Source: an uncultured Granulosicoccaceae bacterium (GTDB lineage Bacteria; Pseudomonadota; Gammaproteobacteria; CALCKW01). From it: a stretch of DNA of 64,000 nt. The stretch is taken from the NCBI GenBank assembly GCA_937965695.1, contig CALCKW010000049.1, positions 1 through 64,000 of the forward strand, read 5' to 3'. The translations under genes and the position numbers were made by a program. This document shows, piece after piece, positions 27,458-36,574 of this stretch (the stretch's first letter is position 1; the number at the start of each line of letters is the position of its first letter). The notes beneath the pieces are model-generated. The model was not told the DNA's origin and did no database searches. It was given only the letters and a program-made list of their open reading frames with translations.

Positions 27458-28384
27458 CTAGAGAGCCTTTGGAACAGAAGTCTGATCCAGTCGATTCACC
27501 AAGCGTTCTCGATAAACAATGTATAGAGCAGCGGCAATAATCACCGTGGCACCCAACAAGGTGTACCCGTCTGGGATTTCATCAAAAAAGAAGTAGCCCA
27601 ATATCGCTGCGTAAATGAGCTGCATGTATTGGATATTGCTCACCACACTGGCCTCCCCTAAACGCAGCGCTTTGATACCAACCCACTGGCCCACTGAAGC
27701 CAAAACTCCCATGAGCAGCAACAACAGCAGCCCTTTGAGATCGGGGGTCTGCCACAACCAAAACAGGGGAAAACCGGCAAATAAACCAACAAAGACAGAT
27801 TGGTAAACCAGCAGCGTAGCGGTGGATTCTGTCTGGGAGAGTTTTCGAACAGAGATCAATGCAACCGCTCCTGCCATCGCCGCGCCAACAGGCACTAGGG
27901 CGGCGACATTAAAAAAACCTTCCACGCCAGGCTGCATCACTATGACCACACCAATAAAACCAGCCACCACGGCCCCTAATCGGTGTATACCAACAGGCTC
28001 GTTTAAAAAAAGAAACGCTAACAGCGATACAAACAACACCTGCGCAAAGCCAAGCGTGATGGCTGTAGTCAGTGGCAGCAAAGTGAGCGCCCAGAGGCCG
28101 CCCGACAGCGCGACAAAGGCACCCAGTAACCGCGTGGCATGTAGCTTGGGATGTTCGGTTTTTAAACTACCGGGGAAGGACTTGGCAATCGAAGGCAGAC
28201 ACGACAAAAAAACCACCGCTTGCCGAAAAAACAGTATTTGCAAAACGTGGTATTCAAGCGATGCGGCTTTGGCCATTGCAGCTGCTACGGCAAATAGCGC
28301 AAAAGACAACAATGCCCAGAGCACGCCTCGTGTATTGAGACTAATTGCAGGTGTGCTGGTTGCAGCAATAGGCGTATCGGCCAT
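27458..28384 (-). CDS. EamA/DMT-family permease
   Basis: A 308-residue membrane protein with two EamA repeats and about ten helices; FLNEPVGIHRLGAVVAGFIGVVIVMQPG joins the halves. ATG 28384 is preferred because the protein then begins close to the first helix; a TTG at 28420 would add 12 residues. Neither has a clear ribosome site. It precedes hyuA on the same strand by 123 bp, so it may import or export the substrate of that pathway. It is divergent from the LysE-family gene. Confidence 0.83.
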   Translation of the reverse strand: MADTPIAATSTPAISLNTRGVLWALLSFALFAVAAAMAKAASLEYHVLQILFFRQAVVFLSCLPSIAKSFPGSLKTEHPKLHATRLLGAFVALSGGLWALTLLPLTTAITLGFAQVLFVSLLAFLFLNEPVGIHRLGAVVAGFIGVVIVMQPGVEGFFNVAALVPVGAAMAGAVALISVRKLSQTESTATLLVYQSVFVGLFAGFPLFWLWQTPDLKGLLLLLLMGVLASVGQWVGIKALRLGEASVVSNIQYMQLIYAAILGYFFFDEIPDGYTLLGATVIIAAALYIVYRERLVNRLDQTSVPKAL

Positions 28385-28497
28385 TAGGGGTAAACAGTCT
28401 CGCGTGGGATTGAGTAACAAGGTACACGGTATTGTTGTTTATCGCTTGGTAGATGTTACTCTGCGGCGCTCGCACGTGTTTCTTAGAGGATTAGCCC

Positions 28498-29124
28498 ATG
28501 TTAGATGCGACTCAAATTGTGACCTATGCTACTGCGCTTGGTGTTGCAGCGGCTATACCGGGCCCCGGTATGACCGCCCTTTTGGCACGCAGTGTTGGCT
28601 CAGGTGCGCTAGCGGCTTACGCGATGCTCGCCGGATTAATTATAGGCGACCTGACTTATCTGTCTTTTGCCGTGTTTGGCATGGCGGTGTTGGCCAAAAG
28701 TTTTAGTGTATTGTTTGTGGCCGTAAAGTGGGGAGCTATTGCTTACTTGTGTTATCTAGCGTGGTCTTTCTGGCACGCAGCTCACCAACCTATTTCAACG
28801 ACTGAAAAACCTAGCCGAAAAGACCTTTTAACCGCAGCTCTATCGGGGTATACCATCACGCTCGGCAACCCAAAAACGATAGCTTTCTATCTCGCATTGT
28901 TACCCCTTGCCATCGATCTCGAGTCAATCTCAGTGCAGAGCTGGGCTCTTATATTAGTGCCGCTGACGGCGCTGGTGCTGATTGTTGTTGGCTCTGTCTT
29001 TATCCTTGGCGCTCTAAGTGTGCGACGGACTTTAGCCAGTGACCGCGCGCAAAAGCTGCTGCATCGCGGTGCTGCTGTGACGATGCTGAGCGCTGCAGGC
29101 ACAATGGCTATAAAAGAGTCGTAA
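28498..29124 (+). CDS. LysE/RhtB-family amino-acid exporter
   Basis: A 208-residue membrane protein with about six helices and the family signature AIPGPGMTALLARSVGSG near the N-terminus, plus the later GYTITLGNPKTIAFYLALLP. LysE/RhtB proteins export amino acids or related metabolites, but the substrate is not predictable. AGAGGA precedes the ATG. It is divergent from the EamA gene at 28384 and monocistronic. Confidence 0.88.
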   Translation: MLDATQIVTYATALGVAAAIPGPGMTALLARSVGSGALAAYAMLAGLIIGDLTYLSFAVFGMAVLAKSFSVLFVAVKWGAIAYLCYLAWSFWHAAHQPISTTEKPSRKDLLTAALSGYTITLGNPKTIAFYLALLPLAIDLESISVQSWALILVPLTALVLIVVGSVFILGALSVRRTLASDRAQKLLHRGAAVTMLSAAGTMAIKES

Positions 29125-29284
29125 AACCCTACACACACCTGAAAACCATGGGAATACCAGGCACTGCAACCTTGATTGCCTTTACAATTATTTCATTTCC
29201 ATCTGCCAACTTTTGATTCGTTCGCCAATAACGGGTTCAACCTTTGCCTGTTGATATCAATCGTTCAACAGACACGGAAAAGTT

Positions 29285-31024
29285 GTGCAAAAGATACTCG
29301 AATCATTGTCTAAGAAGACTAATTCAGCTGTTTTCATCACCACGCTCGTCATCACCATGGCAGCCTGCTCTGAACAGAATGGCGCGTTGTCCGGAACAGA
29401 AACTGATTCCTCAGCAGGAAACGGATCATCAGAATCCAACGAGACCGCTGAACCAAACACGAGTACGTCAACCAACTCTGCACCGTCGGTGGACACCACG
29501 ATACCCGTTGCCGATGCGAAGCAAATTTCACCCAGCGCAAGTTTGCAGGTGACTTTTGATCGATCGCTTTTGGTTTCAAGCGTTGATCACACCCAATTTA
29601 CATTGCATCAAAATGGAAATTTGGTCGCAGCCCAAGTTGAGTTTGACGGTTCAATTGCCACCTTAATACCGGATGAAGATTTAGTTGCATCAACCCACTA
29701 CACCGCCACCGTCAACAGCGGAATTGTTGACACCGACGGCAATGCGCTCGTACCGCACAGCTGGGATTTTTTCACTGAAGGAAATGGTTGGAGCGTAGAG
29801 CAGCAGATTGGACCAAGCGAAGACAACCCCCACTACCCTCAAGTCAGCCTAAATACCGCTGGAAATGCAATCGCGGTCTGGTACCAAGACAATGGCAGCA
29901 AAGACAGCATATTCGCCAAACATTTCTCACCTGATTCTGGCTGGGGAACATCAGAGAGGATTGACGCCGAGCTTGGCGATGCGCTGAACCCTCAAGTTGG
30001 CTTAGACGACAACGGGAACGCACTTGCAGTATGGCGGCACCAACAAGGGTATATGCATATCCGAGCAAATAACTACTCCGCAGACACGGGCTGGGCAGCT
30101 GATAAGTTGCTTGAACTGGATTCCACCACAGCCTCTCCCCCTCAGATCAGTGTTAACGCCGATGGGTACGCAATTGCAGTTTGGAGTCTAGACGACCCAG
30201 GTACATCCACAAGCGACAGTATATATGCCAATCTCTACTCGCCTGAAACTGGCTGGGGCGGTGCCGAGCTGCTTGAATCAAGCGCTGAGAATGCCAGCGA
30301 CGCTCAAGTCGGTCTTGACGCTAATGGCAATGCGCTCGTGGTGTGGATTCAAGACGACGGCGCTGACGATAGTATTTACGCCAACCATTACTCTGCCGGA
30401 TCGGGCTGGGGTACTGCAGAACTGATAGAAACAAACTCAGGCAGAGCCAGTCGCCTGCACGTTGATTTTGCAGCTAACGGAAATGCCTTCGCCATTTGGA
30501 AGGAATTTAACAGCGGCAATAGCGCATACGACATACTCACAAGTCGCTATTCGATCGAAAGTGGATGGGAAACTTCCGAGTCAATTAGATCCGGTGTCGA
30601 GTATTCAACTAGCCCTCAGATATCGGTTAACTCAGCGGGTCATGCGATGGCCTCGTGGCACCAACTTGATGGCTCGACATCGAGCATTTACGCCATGAGC
30701 TATTCCGCGCAGACTGGATGGCAATCTGTCGAATTAATAGAATCAAACTCGGGGAACGCCTTGTCTCCAACGGTTGTTCTTGATTCATTGGGTAACTCTT
30801 TGGTCTTATGGCGACAGGACGAGGGCTCCGTATATAGCTTATACACCAACCGTTATTCAGCCACGACAAATAGCTGGGCCCAGGCTGAATTAATCGAATC
30901 AAGCGCTGCCTATGCGACTTACCATCAACTAAGTAATAACGCTGATGGTCATGCTATCGCCATATGGAAACAAGACGATGTTATTAAAGTTTCGCATTTC
31001 GACCCTAGAGTAGTCGCGCCTTGA
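29285..31024 (+). CDS. lipoprotein with Ig-like domain and eight ~50-residue repeats
   Basis: A 579-residue predicted lipoprotein. The basic/hydrophobic N-terminus ends at TMAAC, putting the lipidated Cys at 28. A Ser/Thr/Asn-rich linker follows to about 67, then a Big_5/SbsA-type Ig-like domain (about 68-165, NxxTxYTATV...DTDGNAL). Residues 168-579 hold eight repeats of about 51 residues with consensus GWGxAELIE...DANGNALAVWxQDDG...SIYANxYS. Eight beta-rich WxQDDG repeats suggest a beta-propeller, probably exposed on the outer membrane. The start is GTG 29285, with GGAAAAG upstream. No enzyme signature is seen. It stands alone. Confidence 0.78.
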   Translation: MQKILESLSKKTNSAVFITTLVITMAACSEQNGALSGTETDSSAGNGSSESNETAEPNTSTSTNSAPSVDTTIPVADAKQISPSASLQVTFDRSLLVSSVDHTQFTLHQNGNLVAAQVEFDGSIATLIPDEDLVASTHYTATVNSGIVDTDGNALVPHSWDFFTEGNGWSVEQQIGPSEDNPHYPQVSLNTAGNAIAVWYQDNGSKDSIFAKHFSPDSGWGTSERIDAELGDALNPQVGLDDNGNALAVWRHQQGYMHIRANNYSADTGWAADKLLELDSTTASPPQISVNADGYAIAVWSLDDPGTSTSDSIYANLYSPETGWGGAELLESSAENASDAQVGLDANGNALVVWIQDDGADDSIYANHYSAGSGWGTAELIETNSGRASRLHVDFAANGNAFAIWKEFNSGNSAYDILTSRYSIESGWETSESIRSGVEYSTSPQISVNSAGHAMASWHQLDGSTSSIYAMSYSAQTGWQSVELIESNSGNALSPTVVLDSLGNSLVLWRQDEGSVYSLYTNRYSATTNSWAQAELIESSAAYATYHQLSNNADGHAIAIWKQDDVIKVSHFDPRVVAP

Positions 31025-31198
31025 TATAGAAAGCCCGTTCATTCACTTGGGCTGAGAACGCCACCATTTGAATGAGCAGCTAAAGCCTAATAGTACGGAG
31101 ATAATGGCTTTTTTTTAAGAACCAATTTTTATATTCGACTAAGTTGAATATATTTTTAACGCTACCAAAACATGAGTTGTTTTTAGCGAAGAGCACTT

Positions 31199-32110
31199 TC
31201 AACACGAGTCACCGGCGTCAATCAAAAATGCCTTAGAAACTTCAGCAGCGATCGCCGCGGCTCGTGCCACAATACCGGGTGATTTCTCGGCATCGTAACG
31301 AGCATAAAAATCCAATTGCGCCGGTGTCCAAGGGTAGTCCAGTCGAACCAACTCAGATTTAGCCAACTCTTTGTAAACCATCGCCGCCGGCAACGTGCCA
31401 ATGCCCATTCCATCCACACACATTTGCAAGCTGGCCGAGACGTTGTTCGACTGCACTAATCGCGGGTGAATGTCTCGACGTGAGGCAAAATGCTGCACAA
31501 CCTCTTTATGTGGTCTCGTATTTCTGGCATGCGTTATCACGGGATATTGAGCCAAGTCTTCAATATTCACTGCATGTTCTGGCAAAGCAATTGAGGGTGA
31601 CGCTACCCAGATTAACGGATATTCCCCCAAGGGAATTTCGCCACTGGTTTGGTGGTTAAAAGGTGCATTTTGCAAGGCCAAGTCAATGGACCTGTCGCGT
31701 AATTCTTTACTCAGATTGACCGAGATATCCACACTCAGCTCAACGAGCGTTTGAGGAAATTGTTCTTTTAAGGCTTTCAGGTATTCGCGCAACCAAGTGC
31801 GAGCCACCATTTCTGTCACCCCTAAACGCAGCACTCCGTCATACAGAGATGCTTGGTCAGCGGCTTCCATCAATTGCTCTGCACTCTGCAACACCTGGCG
31901 AGCGCGATATAAAAGCTCTTGCCCTTTAGTCGTCAATCGCACAGAGCCAGCGTCTCGGTCCATCAGACTGACCTGCAGCGTTGTCTCTAACGAAGAGATA
32001 CGAGAAGAGATATTGGGTTGCGTGGTGTTGAGTCTTTCCGCCGCCCGCCTAAAACTGCCAAGGTCAGCGACCCAGACAAAGGCTTCCAATTGCTTGAGGT
32101 TAAAGTTCAC
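31199..32110 (-). CDS. LysR-family transcriptional regulator
   Basis: A 303-residue LysR protein. The N-terminal winged helix LKQLEAFVWVADLGSFRRAAERLNTTQPNISSRISSLE is textbook, followed by a periplasmic-binding-like effector domain. The start is GTG 32110 with GGGAG upstream. It lies downstream of, and on the same strand as, the second LysR gene, 118 bp away, so its target is not obvious. The beta-alanine module at 33284 and the lipoprotein gene at 29285 are the nearest candidates. Confidence 0.9.
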   Translation of the reverse strand: MNFNLKQLEAFVWVADLGSFRRAAERLNTTQPNISSRISSLETTLQVSLMDRDAGSVRLTTKGQELLYRARQVLQSAEQLMEAADQASLYDGVLRLGVTEMVARTWLREYLKALKEQFPQTLVELSVDISVNLSKELRDRSIDLALQNAPFNHQTSGEIPLGEYPLIWVASPSIALPEHAVNIEDLAQYPVITHARNTRPHKEVVQHFASRRDIHPRLVQSNNVSASLQMCVDGMGIGTLPAAMVYKELAKSELVRLDYPWTPAQLDFYARYDAEKSPGIVARAAAIAAEVSKAFLIDAGDSC

Positions 32111-32227
32111 GCTTACAGCTCCCTGCCCTAAACCCTAAGCATCGGTCATTTGCGGTCGCAGACACAATAGCCGAATGAAATTTGGCTTTAAAATGCGCGC
32201 TAATTCGTCATTCTTAACCCGAAAAAA

Positions 32228-33151
32228 TCAAGATTGCTGCGCCAGCAACTCCTCAACGTAGGCCTCCGTATTCGGATTCGGTCTTGCGCCCTTTCGGGTG
32301 ATGGCCGAATAATGCGTGACAAGTTTTCTGCTCTCTGGTTGGATAGCCTGCAGCTTCCCCTCGTCAACCCAGCGCTGCGCAAGATGATTGGGTAGAAATC
32401 CAACGTAGCACCCAGTCAGTATTAAAAAAGCCATGCCTTCACGATCGGTAGACGTCGCTGAAGCCTTTAAAACCATCTGGTTTTTTTTGGTATCAATCGC
32501 CTGCGGATAGGCCGGTAAAACAGCATCAATATCACCAAGAGCTTTGTCACTGAGCCCGCTGTTGTCATGATCAAACAACGGGTGCCCAGCACCGCAAAAC
32601 AAGTTCGACACCTCTTGATACAAAGGAAAATAATTAAGCCCGGGCAGTCGACGGAGATCAGGCACGACCCCCGTGTGTAAGCGGCCTTCCAAAATTCCCG
32701 TCTCTATTTCGTTGGGGGGAATCATGCGGATGTTAATCAGCACTTCTGGACCACGTTTTTTTAGAGCAGCCAAGGCGCTCGTGATGCGCATCCGCGGCAT
32801 GGTCACCAAATTATCCGTAATGCCGATATTGAGTTCACCTTTGAGCTCAGTATTGATCGCGTTTACTTGAGACCTGAAGGTTTCCAATCCTGCGAACAAG
32901 CGCAACATCGCTTCATAAACTTGGTTCCCCTCGTCGGTCACAGAAAAGCCACCGCGCCCTCGATGGCACAGACGCATTTGTAGCAAGCTCTCTAACTCAC
33001 TGATCGCCATGCTTATGGCTGGGCGGCTAATGTTGAGCTCAATTTCTGCGGCTGCAAACCCTCTACTCTCAACCACAGCCTTAAAGATGCGAAGCAAGCG
33101 AATATGTGAATCCCCCAACTTGCGTGGAAGTATTGGAGTGGTTCCAGCCAT
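32228..33151 (-). CDS. LysR-family transcriptional regulator, divergent from the aminotransferase
   Basis: A 307-residue LysR protein with the helix-turn-helix HIRLLRIFKAVVESRGFAAAEIELNISRPAISMAISELE and a standard effector domain. It is divergent from the aminotransferase/semialdehyde dehydrogenase operon, the classic arrangement for a LysR activator of that operon. GGGGGAA precedes its ATG. The intergenic region contains AT-rich inverted repeats. The inducer would plausibly be beta-alanine or a related omega-amino acid. Confidence 0.9.
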   Translation of the reverse strand: MAGTTPILPRKLGDSHIRLLRIFKAVVESRGFAAAEIELNISRPAISMAISELESLLQMRLCHRGRGGFSVTDEGNQVYEAMLRLFAGLETFRSQVNAINTELKGELNIGITDNLVTMPRMRITSALAALKKRGPEVLINIRMIPPNEIETGILEGRLHTGVVPDLRRLPGLNYFPLYQEVSNLFCGAGHPLFDHDNSGLSDKALGDIDAVLPAYPQAIDTKKNQMVLKASATSTDREGMAFLILTGCYVGFLPNHLAQRWVDEGKLQAIQPESRKLVTHYSAITRKGARPNPNTEAYVEELLAQQS

Positions 33152-33187
33152 TGGTTCCCCCTAAGTTAACTGATTACTTATCTTATA

Positions 33188-33199
33188 ATAATTAATTAT
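33188..33199. promoter_or_regulatory. ATAATTAATTAT palindrome in LysR-operon gap
   Basis: A perfect 12-nt AT palindrome about 85 bp upstream of the aminotransferase start and 37 bp upstream of the LysR start, within a very AT-rich stretch containing further ATTAAT elements. Its position fits a LysR binding region, but AT-rich palindromes also arise by chance. Confidence 0.3.
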
Positions 33200-33283
33200 G
33201 AAATTAATAACCTGATTAATAGTCGATAATAGCGCCTACACCCCACGCACATCTTTTACGATCAGTAGCTTAGGAGCCTCAGC

Positions 33284-34609
33284 ATGCCAAACGGTGGATT
33301 GACACAAGCCCAATTAGACGCGCATTGGATGCCGTATACCGGCAATCGTGATTTCAAAAAAGATCCTCGGCTGATAGCGTCGGCCTCTGGCCACTATTAC
33401 ACCAGCACGGATGGCCGTCGGATTTTTGATGGTCTGTCCGGCCTCTGGACTTGCGGTGCAGGCCACAGCCGACCCGAAATAACCGAAGCGGTGTCCAAAC
33501 AGGTCCACGAATTGGACTACGCACCTGGCTTCCAGTTTGGTCACCCCAAGTCTTTTGAGCTGGCGCACAAGATCACCGAGTTGATGCCCGACGGGATGAA
33601 TCGGGTGTTTTTTACAGGGTCCGGTTCTGAGTCAGTAGAAACCTCTTTGAAGATTGCACGCGCCTATTGGCGAAAGATGGGTCAGGGCACCAAAACTCGA
33701 TTTATTGGTCGAGCTAAGGGTTATCACGGCAGTAACTGGGGGGGAATAAGTGTTGGTGGCATTGTTGGCAATCGTTCGCTATTCGGTCAGGGTGTTGATT
33801 CTGTCCACTTGCCCCATACGATGCTACCTGAAACCACATTTTCCAAAGGCATGCCAAACACCAATGTTGATTTAGCAGGAGAACTGGAATCAATAATCGC
33901 CGTTCACGATGCCAGCAATATAGCCGCAGTAATCGTCGAACCAATGGCCGGTTCAGCAGGTGTTATCCCCCCTCCAGTCGGTTATCTACAACGTCTGCGA
34001 GAGATCTGCGACAAGCATAATATTCTGCTGATTTTCGACGAGGTGATTTCGGGTTTTGGTCGCATGGGCAGCAACACGGGTGCTGAAGAGTTCGGCGTGG
34101 TACCTGATATGATGACTTTAGCCAAACAACTAACTAACGGCGTGATACCCATGGGTGCCGTGGTTGCCAATCAAGGAATCTATGATTGTTTTATGGAGAA
34201 CGGTGGCGCCGACTACATGGTAGAACTGCCCCATGGCTACACCTACTCCGGGCATCCAGTAGCCTGTGCCGCTGGTATCGCAGCGCTAGATCTACTCGTC
34301 AACGACGACTTAGTCGCCCAAGTTAAAAGCATCTCGCCGCACTTTGAGCAGGCGCTGCACAGCCTCAAAAGCTGCAAATACGTATCCGATATTCGAAACT
34401 ACGGACTTGCCGGTGGCATTACGCTTGAGGCCTCCCCGGGCGAGCCAGCACTGCGACCCTATCAGGTGGCGATGAGTATGTGGAAAAAAGGCTTTTACAT
34501 TCGATGTGGTGGTGACACGGTACAACTGGGTTTACCTTTTACCGTCGAAGCCTCCGAAATTGATACACTGATCGCTGCATTGGGCGAAACACTCGACGAA
34601 CAACAATAA
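33284..34609 (+). CDS. class III aminotransferase, beta-alanine/omega-amino acid:pyruvate type
   Basis: A 441-residue PLP enzyme. TGSGSESVETSLKIARAYWR binds the cofactor phosphate, IFDEVISGFGRMG contains the PLP-pyridine aspartate (D252), and LAKQLTNGVIPMGAV carries the catalytic lysine (K281). The N-terminal LDAHWMPYTGNRDFKKDPRL is typical of omega-amino acid:pyruvate aminotransferases, which turn beta-alanine into malonate semialdehyde. The semialdehyde dehydrogenase directly downstream supports this. AGGAG precedes the ATG. Taurine or other omega-amines are alternative substrates. Confidence 0.9.
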   Translation: MPNGGLTQAQLDAHWMPYTGNRDFKKDPRLIASASGHYYTSTDGRRIFDGLSGLWTCGAGHSRPEITEAVSKQVHELDYAPGFQFGHPKSFELAHKITELMPDGMNRVFFTGSGSESVETSLKIARAYWRKMGQGTKTRFIGRAKGYHGSNWGGISVGGIVGNRSLFGQGVDSVHLPHTMLPETTFSKGMPNTNVDLAGELESIIAVHDASNIAAVIVEPMAGSAGVIPPPVGYLQRLREICDKHNILLIFDEVISGFGRMGSNTGAEEFGVVPDMMTLAKQLTNGVIPMGAVVANQGIYDCFMENGGADYMVELPHGYTYSGHPVACAAGIAALDLLVNDDLVAQVKSISPHFEQALHSLKSCKYVSDIRNYGLAGGITLEASPGEPALRPYQVAMSMWKKGFYIRCGGDTVQLGLPFTVEASEIDTLIAALGETLDEQQ

Positions 34610-34654
34610 CGATGGCCTGCAAAGCCTTCGCAATTTATTAAACAAGGAATCAAC

Positions 34655-36145
34655 ATGAGCACCGTAGGTCATTTAATTAATGGTGAAATCCGCAACGACG
34701 CAGATCGCCTGCAAGATGTTTACAATCCGGCCACCGGCGAAGTCAGCAAGCAGGTTGCACTGGCATCTGTGGCGACCGTTGAAGAAGCGATAGCCGCAGC
34801 CCAAGCCGCCTTCCCCGCTTGGCGAAACACACCGGTTGGCAAACGTGCTGCCGTGATGTTTAAATTTAAAGCACTGCTTGAAGCAAATGCCGACAAAATC
34901 TGCAAATTGATCGGAGAAGAACACGGCAAGATCTCACACGACGCTGCGGGCGAATTGCAACGCGGCATCGAAAACGTCGAATACGCTTGTGGCATCGCTG
35001 AGTTACTCAAAGGCGAACACAGCCGCAACGTCGGTCCAGGTATCGACTCTTGGAGTGAATTCCAGGCACTGGGAGTCGTCGCAGGTATCACCCCGTTTAA
35101 TTTCCCTGCCATGGTACCTCTATGGATGTACCCAATGGCAATTGCGTGCGGCAACTGTTTTATCCTTAAGCCCAGTGAACGCGACCCGAGCTCTGCCCTT
35201 TTTGTCGCTGAGTTATTACAGGAAGCGGGTCTGCCACCGGGTGTGATGAGCGTGGTTAACGGTGACAAAGTCGCCGTTGATGTTCTGCTTGAGCATCAAG
35301 ATATCAAAGCGGTCAGTTTTGTTGGCTCAACGCCCATTGCCGAATACATTTACACAACCGCAACAGCAAATGGCAAGCGCTGCCAAGCTTTGGGTGGCGC
35401 TAAGAACCACGCCATTGTGATGCCTGATGCCGACATGGAAAACGCCGTTAACCAACTGCTCGGCGCAGCTTTTGGCAGCTCGGGCGAACGCTGTATGGCG
35501 CTTTCTGTTGCAGTGGCTGTTGGTGACGAAGCTGCAGATGCTCTGATCGCTAAAATGTCCGAAGGCATGAAACCACTCAAAGTTGGCCCCGCCGACGACA
35601 GTAGCAATGATTTCGGAGCGGTTATTACTAAGCAACACATGGACAAGGTTGTAGGTTTTATCGACAGTGCTGAGAAAGACGGCGCTAAGGTCGTGGTTGA
35701 CGGGCGTGGTGTGAAAGTCGCCGGATATGAAAACGGTTATTTTGTCGGCGCTACGCTGATCGACCATGTGACCGCTAACATGGAAAGCTACCAGCAGGAG
35801 ATCTTTGGTCCAGTGCTACAAGTGTTGAGAGTAGACACCATGCAAGAAGCCATGGATCTGATCAACGCGCACGAGTACGGCAACGGCACTTGTATTTTTA
35901 CCCGTGATGGTGAAGCAGCGCGCTACTTCTCCGACAATATTTTAGTGGGTATGGTCGGCATCAATGTACCATTACCGGTGCCCGTGTCATACCACAGCTT
36001 TGGCGGCTGGAAGCGTTCTCTCTTTGGTGATCTACACGCCTACGGCCCAGATGCCGCGCGTTTTTACACCAAGCGCAAAACGATCACGCAGCGTTGGCCT
36101 TCCAGCGGTGTTCGTGAAGGTGTGAGCTTCTCCTTCCCGAGTTAG
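34655..36145 (+). CDS. mmsA: CoA-acylating (methyl)malonate semialdehyde dehydrogenase
   Basis: A 496-residue aldehyde dehydrogenase. GITPFNFPAMVPLWMYP, FVGSTPIAEYIY and GSSGERCMA (catalytic Cys280) are visible. In CoA-dependent members the general-base glutamate of ordinary ALDHs is replaced by Asn; GGAKNHAIVMPDAD shows exactly that. It converts malonate semialdehyde to acetyl-CoA, or methylmalonate semialdehyde to propionyl-CoA. It starts 45 bp after the aminotransferase with AAGGA upstream, making a two-gene beta-alanine degradation operon. Confidence 0.93.
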   Translation: MSTVGHLINGEIRNDADRLQDVYNPATGEVSKQVALASVATVEEAIAAAQAAFPAWRNTPVGKRAAVMFKFKALLEANADKICKLIGEEHGKISHDAAGELQRGIENVEYACGIAELLKGEHSRNVGPGIDSWSEFQALGVVAGITPFNFPAMVPLWMYPMAIACGNCFILKPSERDPSSALFVAELLQEAGLPPGVMSVVNGDKVAVDVLLEHQDIKAVSFVGSTPIAEYIYTTATANGKRCQALGGAKNHAIVMPDADMENAVNQLLGAAFGSSGERCMALSVAVAVGDEAADALIAKMSEGMKPLKVGPADDSSNDFGAVITKQHMDKVVGFIDSAEKDGAKVVVDGRGVKVAGYENGYFVGATLIDHVTANMESYQQEIFGPVLQVLRVDTMQEAMDLINAHEYGNGTCIFTRDGEAARYFSDNILVGMVGINVPLPVPVSYHSFGGWKRSLFGDLHAYGPDAARFYTKRKTITQRWPSSGVREGVSFSFPS

Positions 36146-36163
36146 GAAGCAATTCCTAAGATC

Positions 36164-36187
36164 CGCCGTTAGTCACTAATCACGGCG
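36164..36187. terminator. hairpin between convergent mmsA and small GNAT
   Basis: CGCCGT and ACGGCG pair across a 12-nt loop, 18 bp past the mmsA stop and just before the convergent GNAT stop at 36189. There is no T-run. A weak bidirectional terminator candidate. Confidence 0.35.
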
Positions 36188-36188
36188 A

Positions 36189-36458
36189 TTAACCTAAAAA
36201 GCGCTGCCACTCTCGGTTGCGCTTGGCCATCGCCACCAAATAGCTACAGGTAGCTCGTGCCTCAATGTCGCTTTCAATCAGTAGCTCATAGGTTTTACGC
36301 ACGAGCTCTGCCCCTACCTTTTTCCCACGCAATTCTGGCGGCACAAAAGAATAATTGAGTATCCTGACTTCATCGAAGTCTTTATAAGTGACATAGGCTT
36401 CCTGACCTTCGACCATTAAGCTATAGCGCTGTTGGTCAGCGTTGTGCTGTATGTCCAT
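36189..36458 (-). CDS. small GNAT-family acetyltransferase (YjdJ/Acetyltransf_CG type)
   Basis: An 89-residue single-domain GNAT of the minimal type. YSFVPPELRGKKVGAELVRKTYELL contains the acetyl-CoA loop (RGKKVG) after the beta strand, and the N-terminal RYSLMVEGQEAYVTYKDFDEVRILNYSFV is typical. These mini-GNATs are about 90-100 residues, so it is full length. Function in the family is poorly defined. It stands alone between convergent mmsA and the lipoprotein gene. Confidence 0.85.
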   Translation of the reverse strand: MDIQHNADQQRYSLMVEGQEAYVTYKDFDEVRILNYSFVPPELRGKKVGAELVRKTYELLIESDIEARATCSYLVAMAKRNREWQRFLG

Positions 36459-36574
36459 CCTAAAAACTCGCTGTCAATTATTTAAGGCGAGCATAACAAA
36501 ATGTTTAACACCGGAGAGTGCTAAATTTTATTCAAGCTAAAAAATAGAATCGTTATGAATACTTTACAGCGACC

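Noticed and set aside
36484..36497. GGCGAGCATAAC matching 12 bp of the palindromic repeat
   Set aside because: Only one short block matches, with no second arm or flank; chance similarity cannot be excluded.
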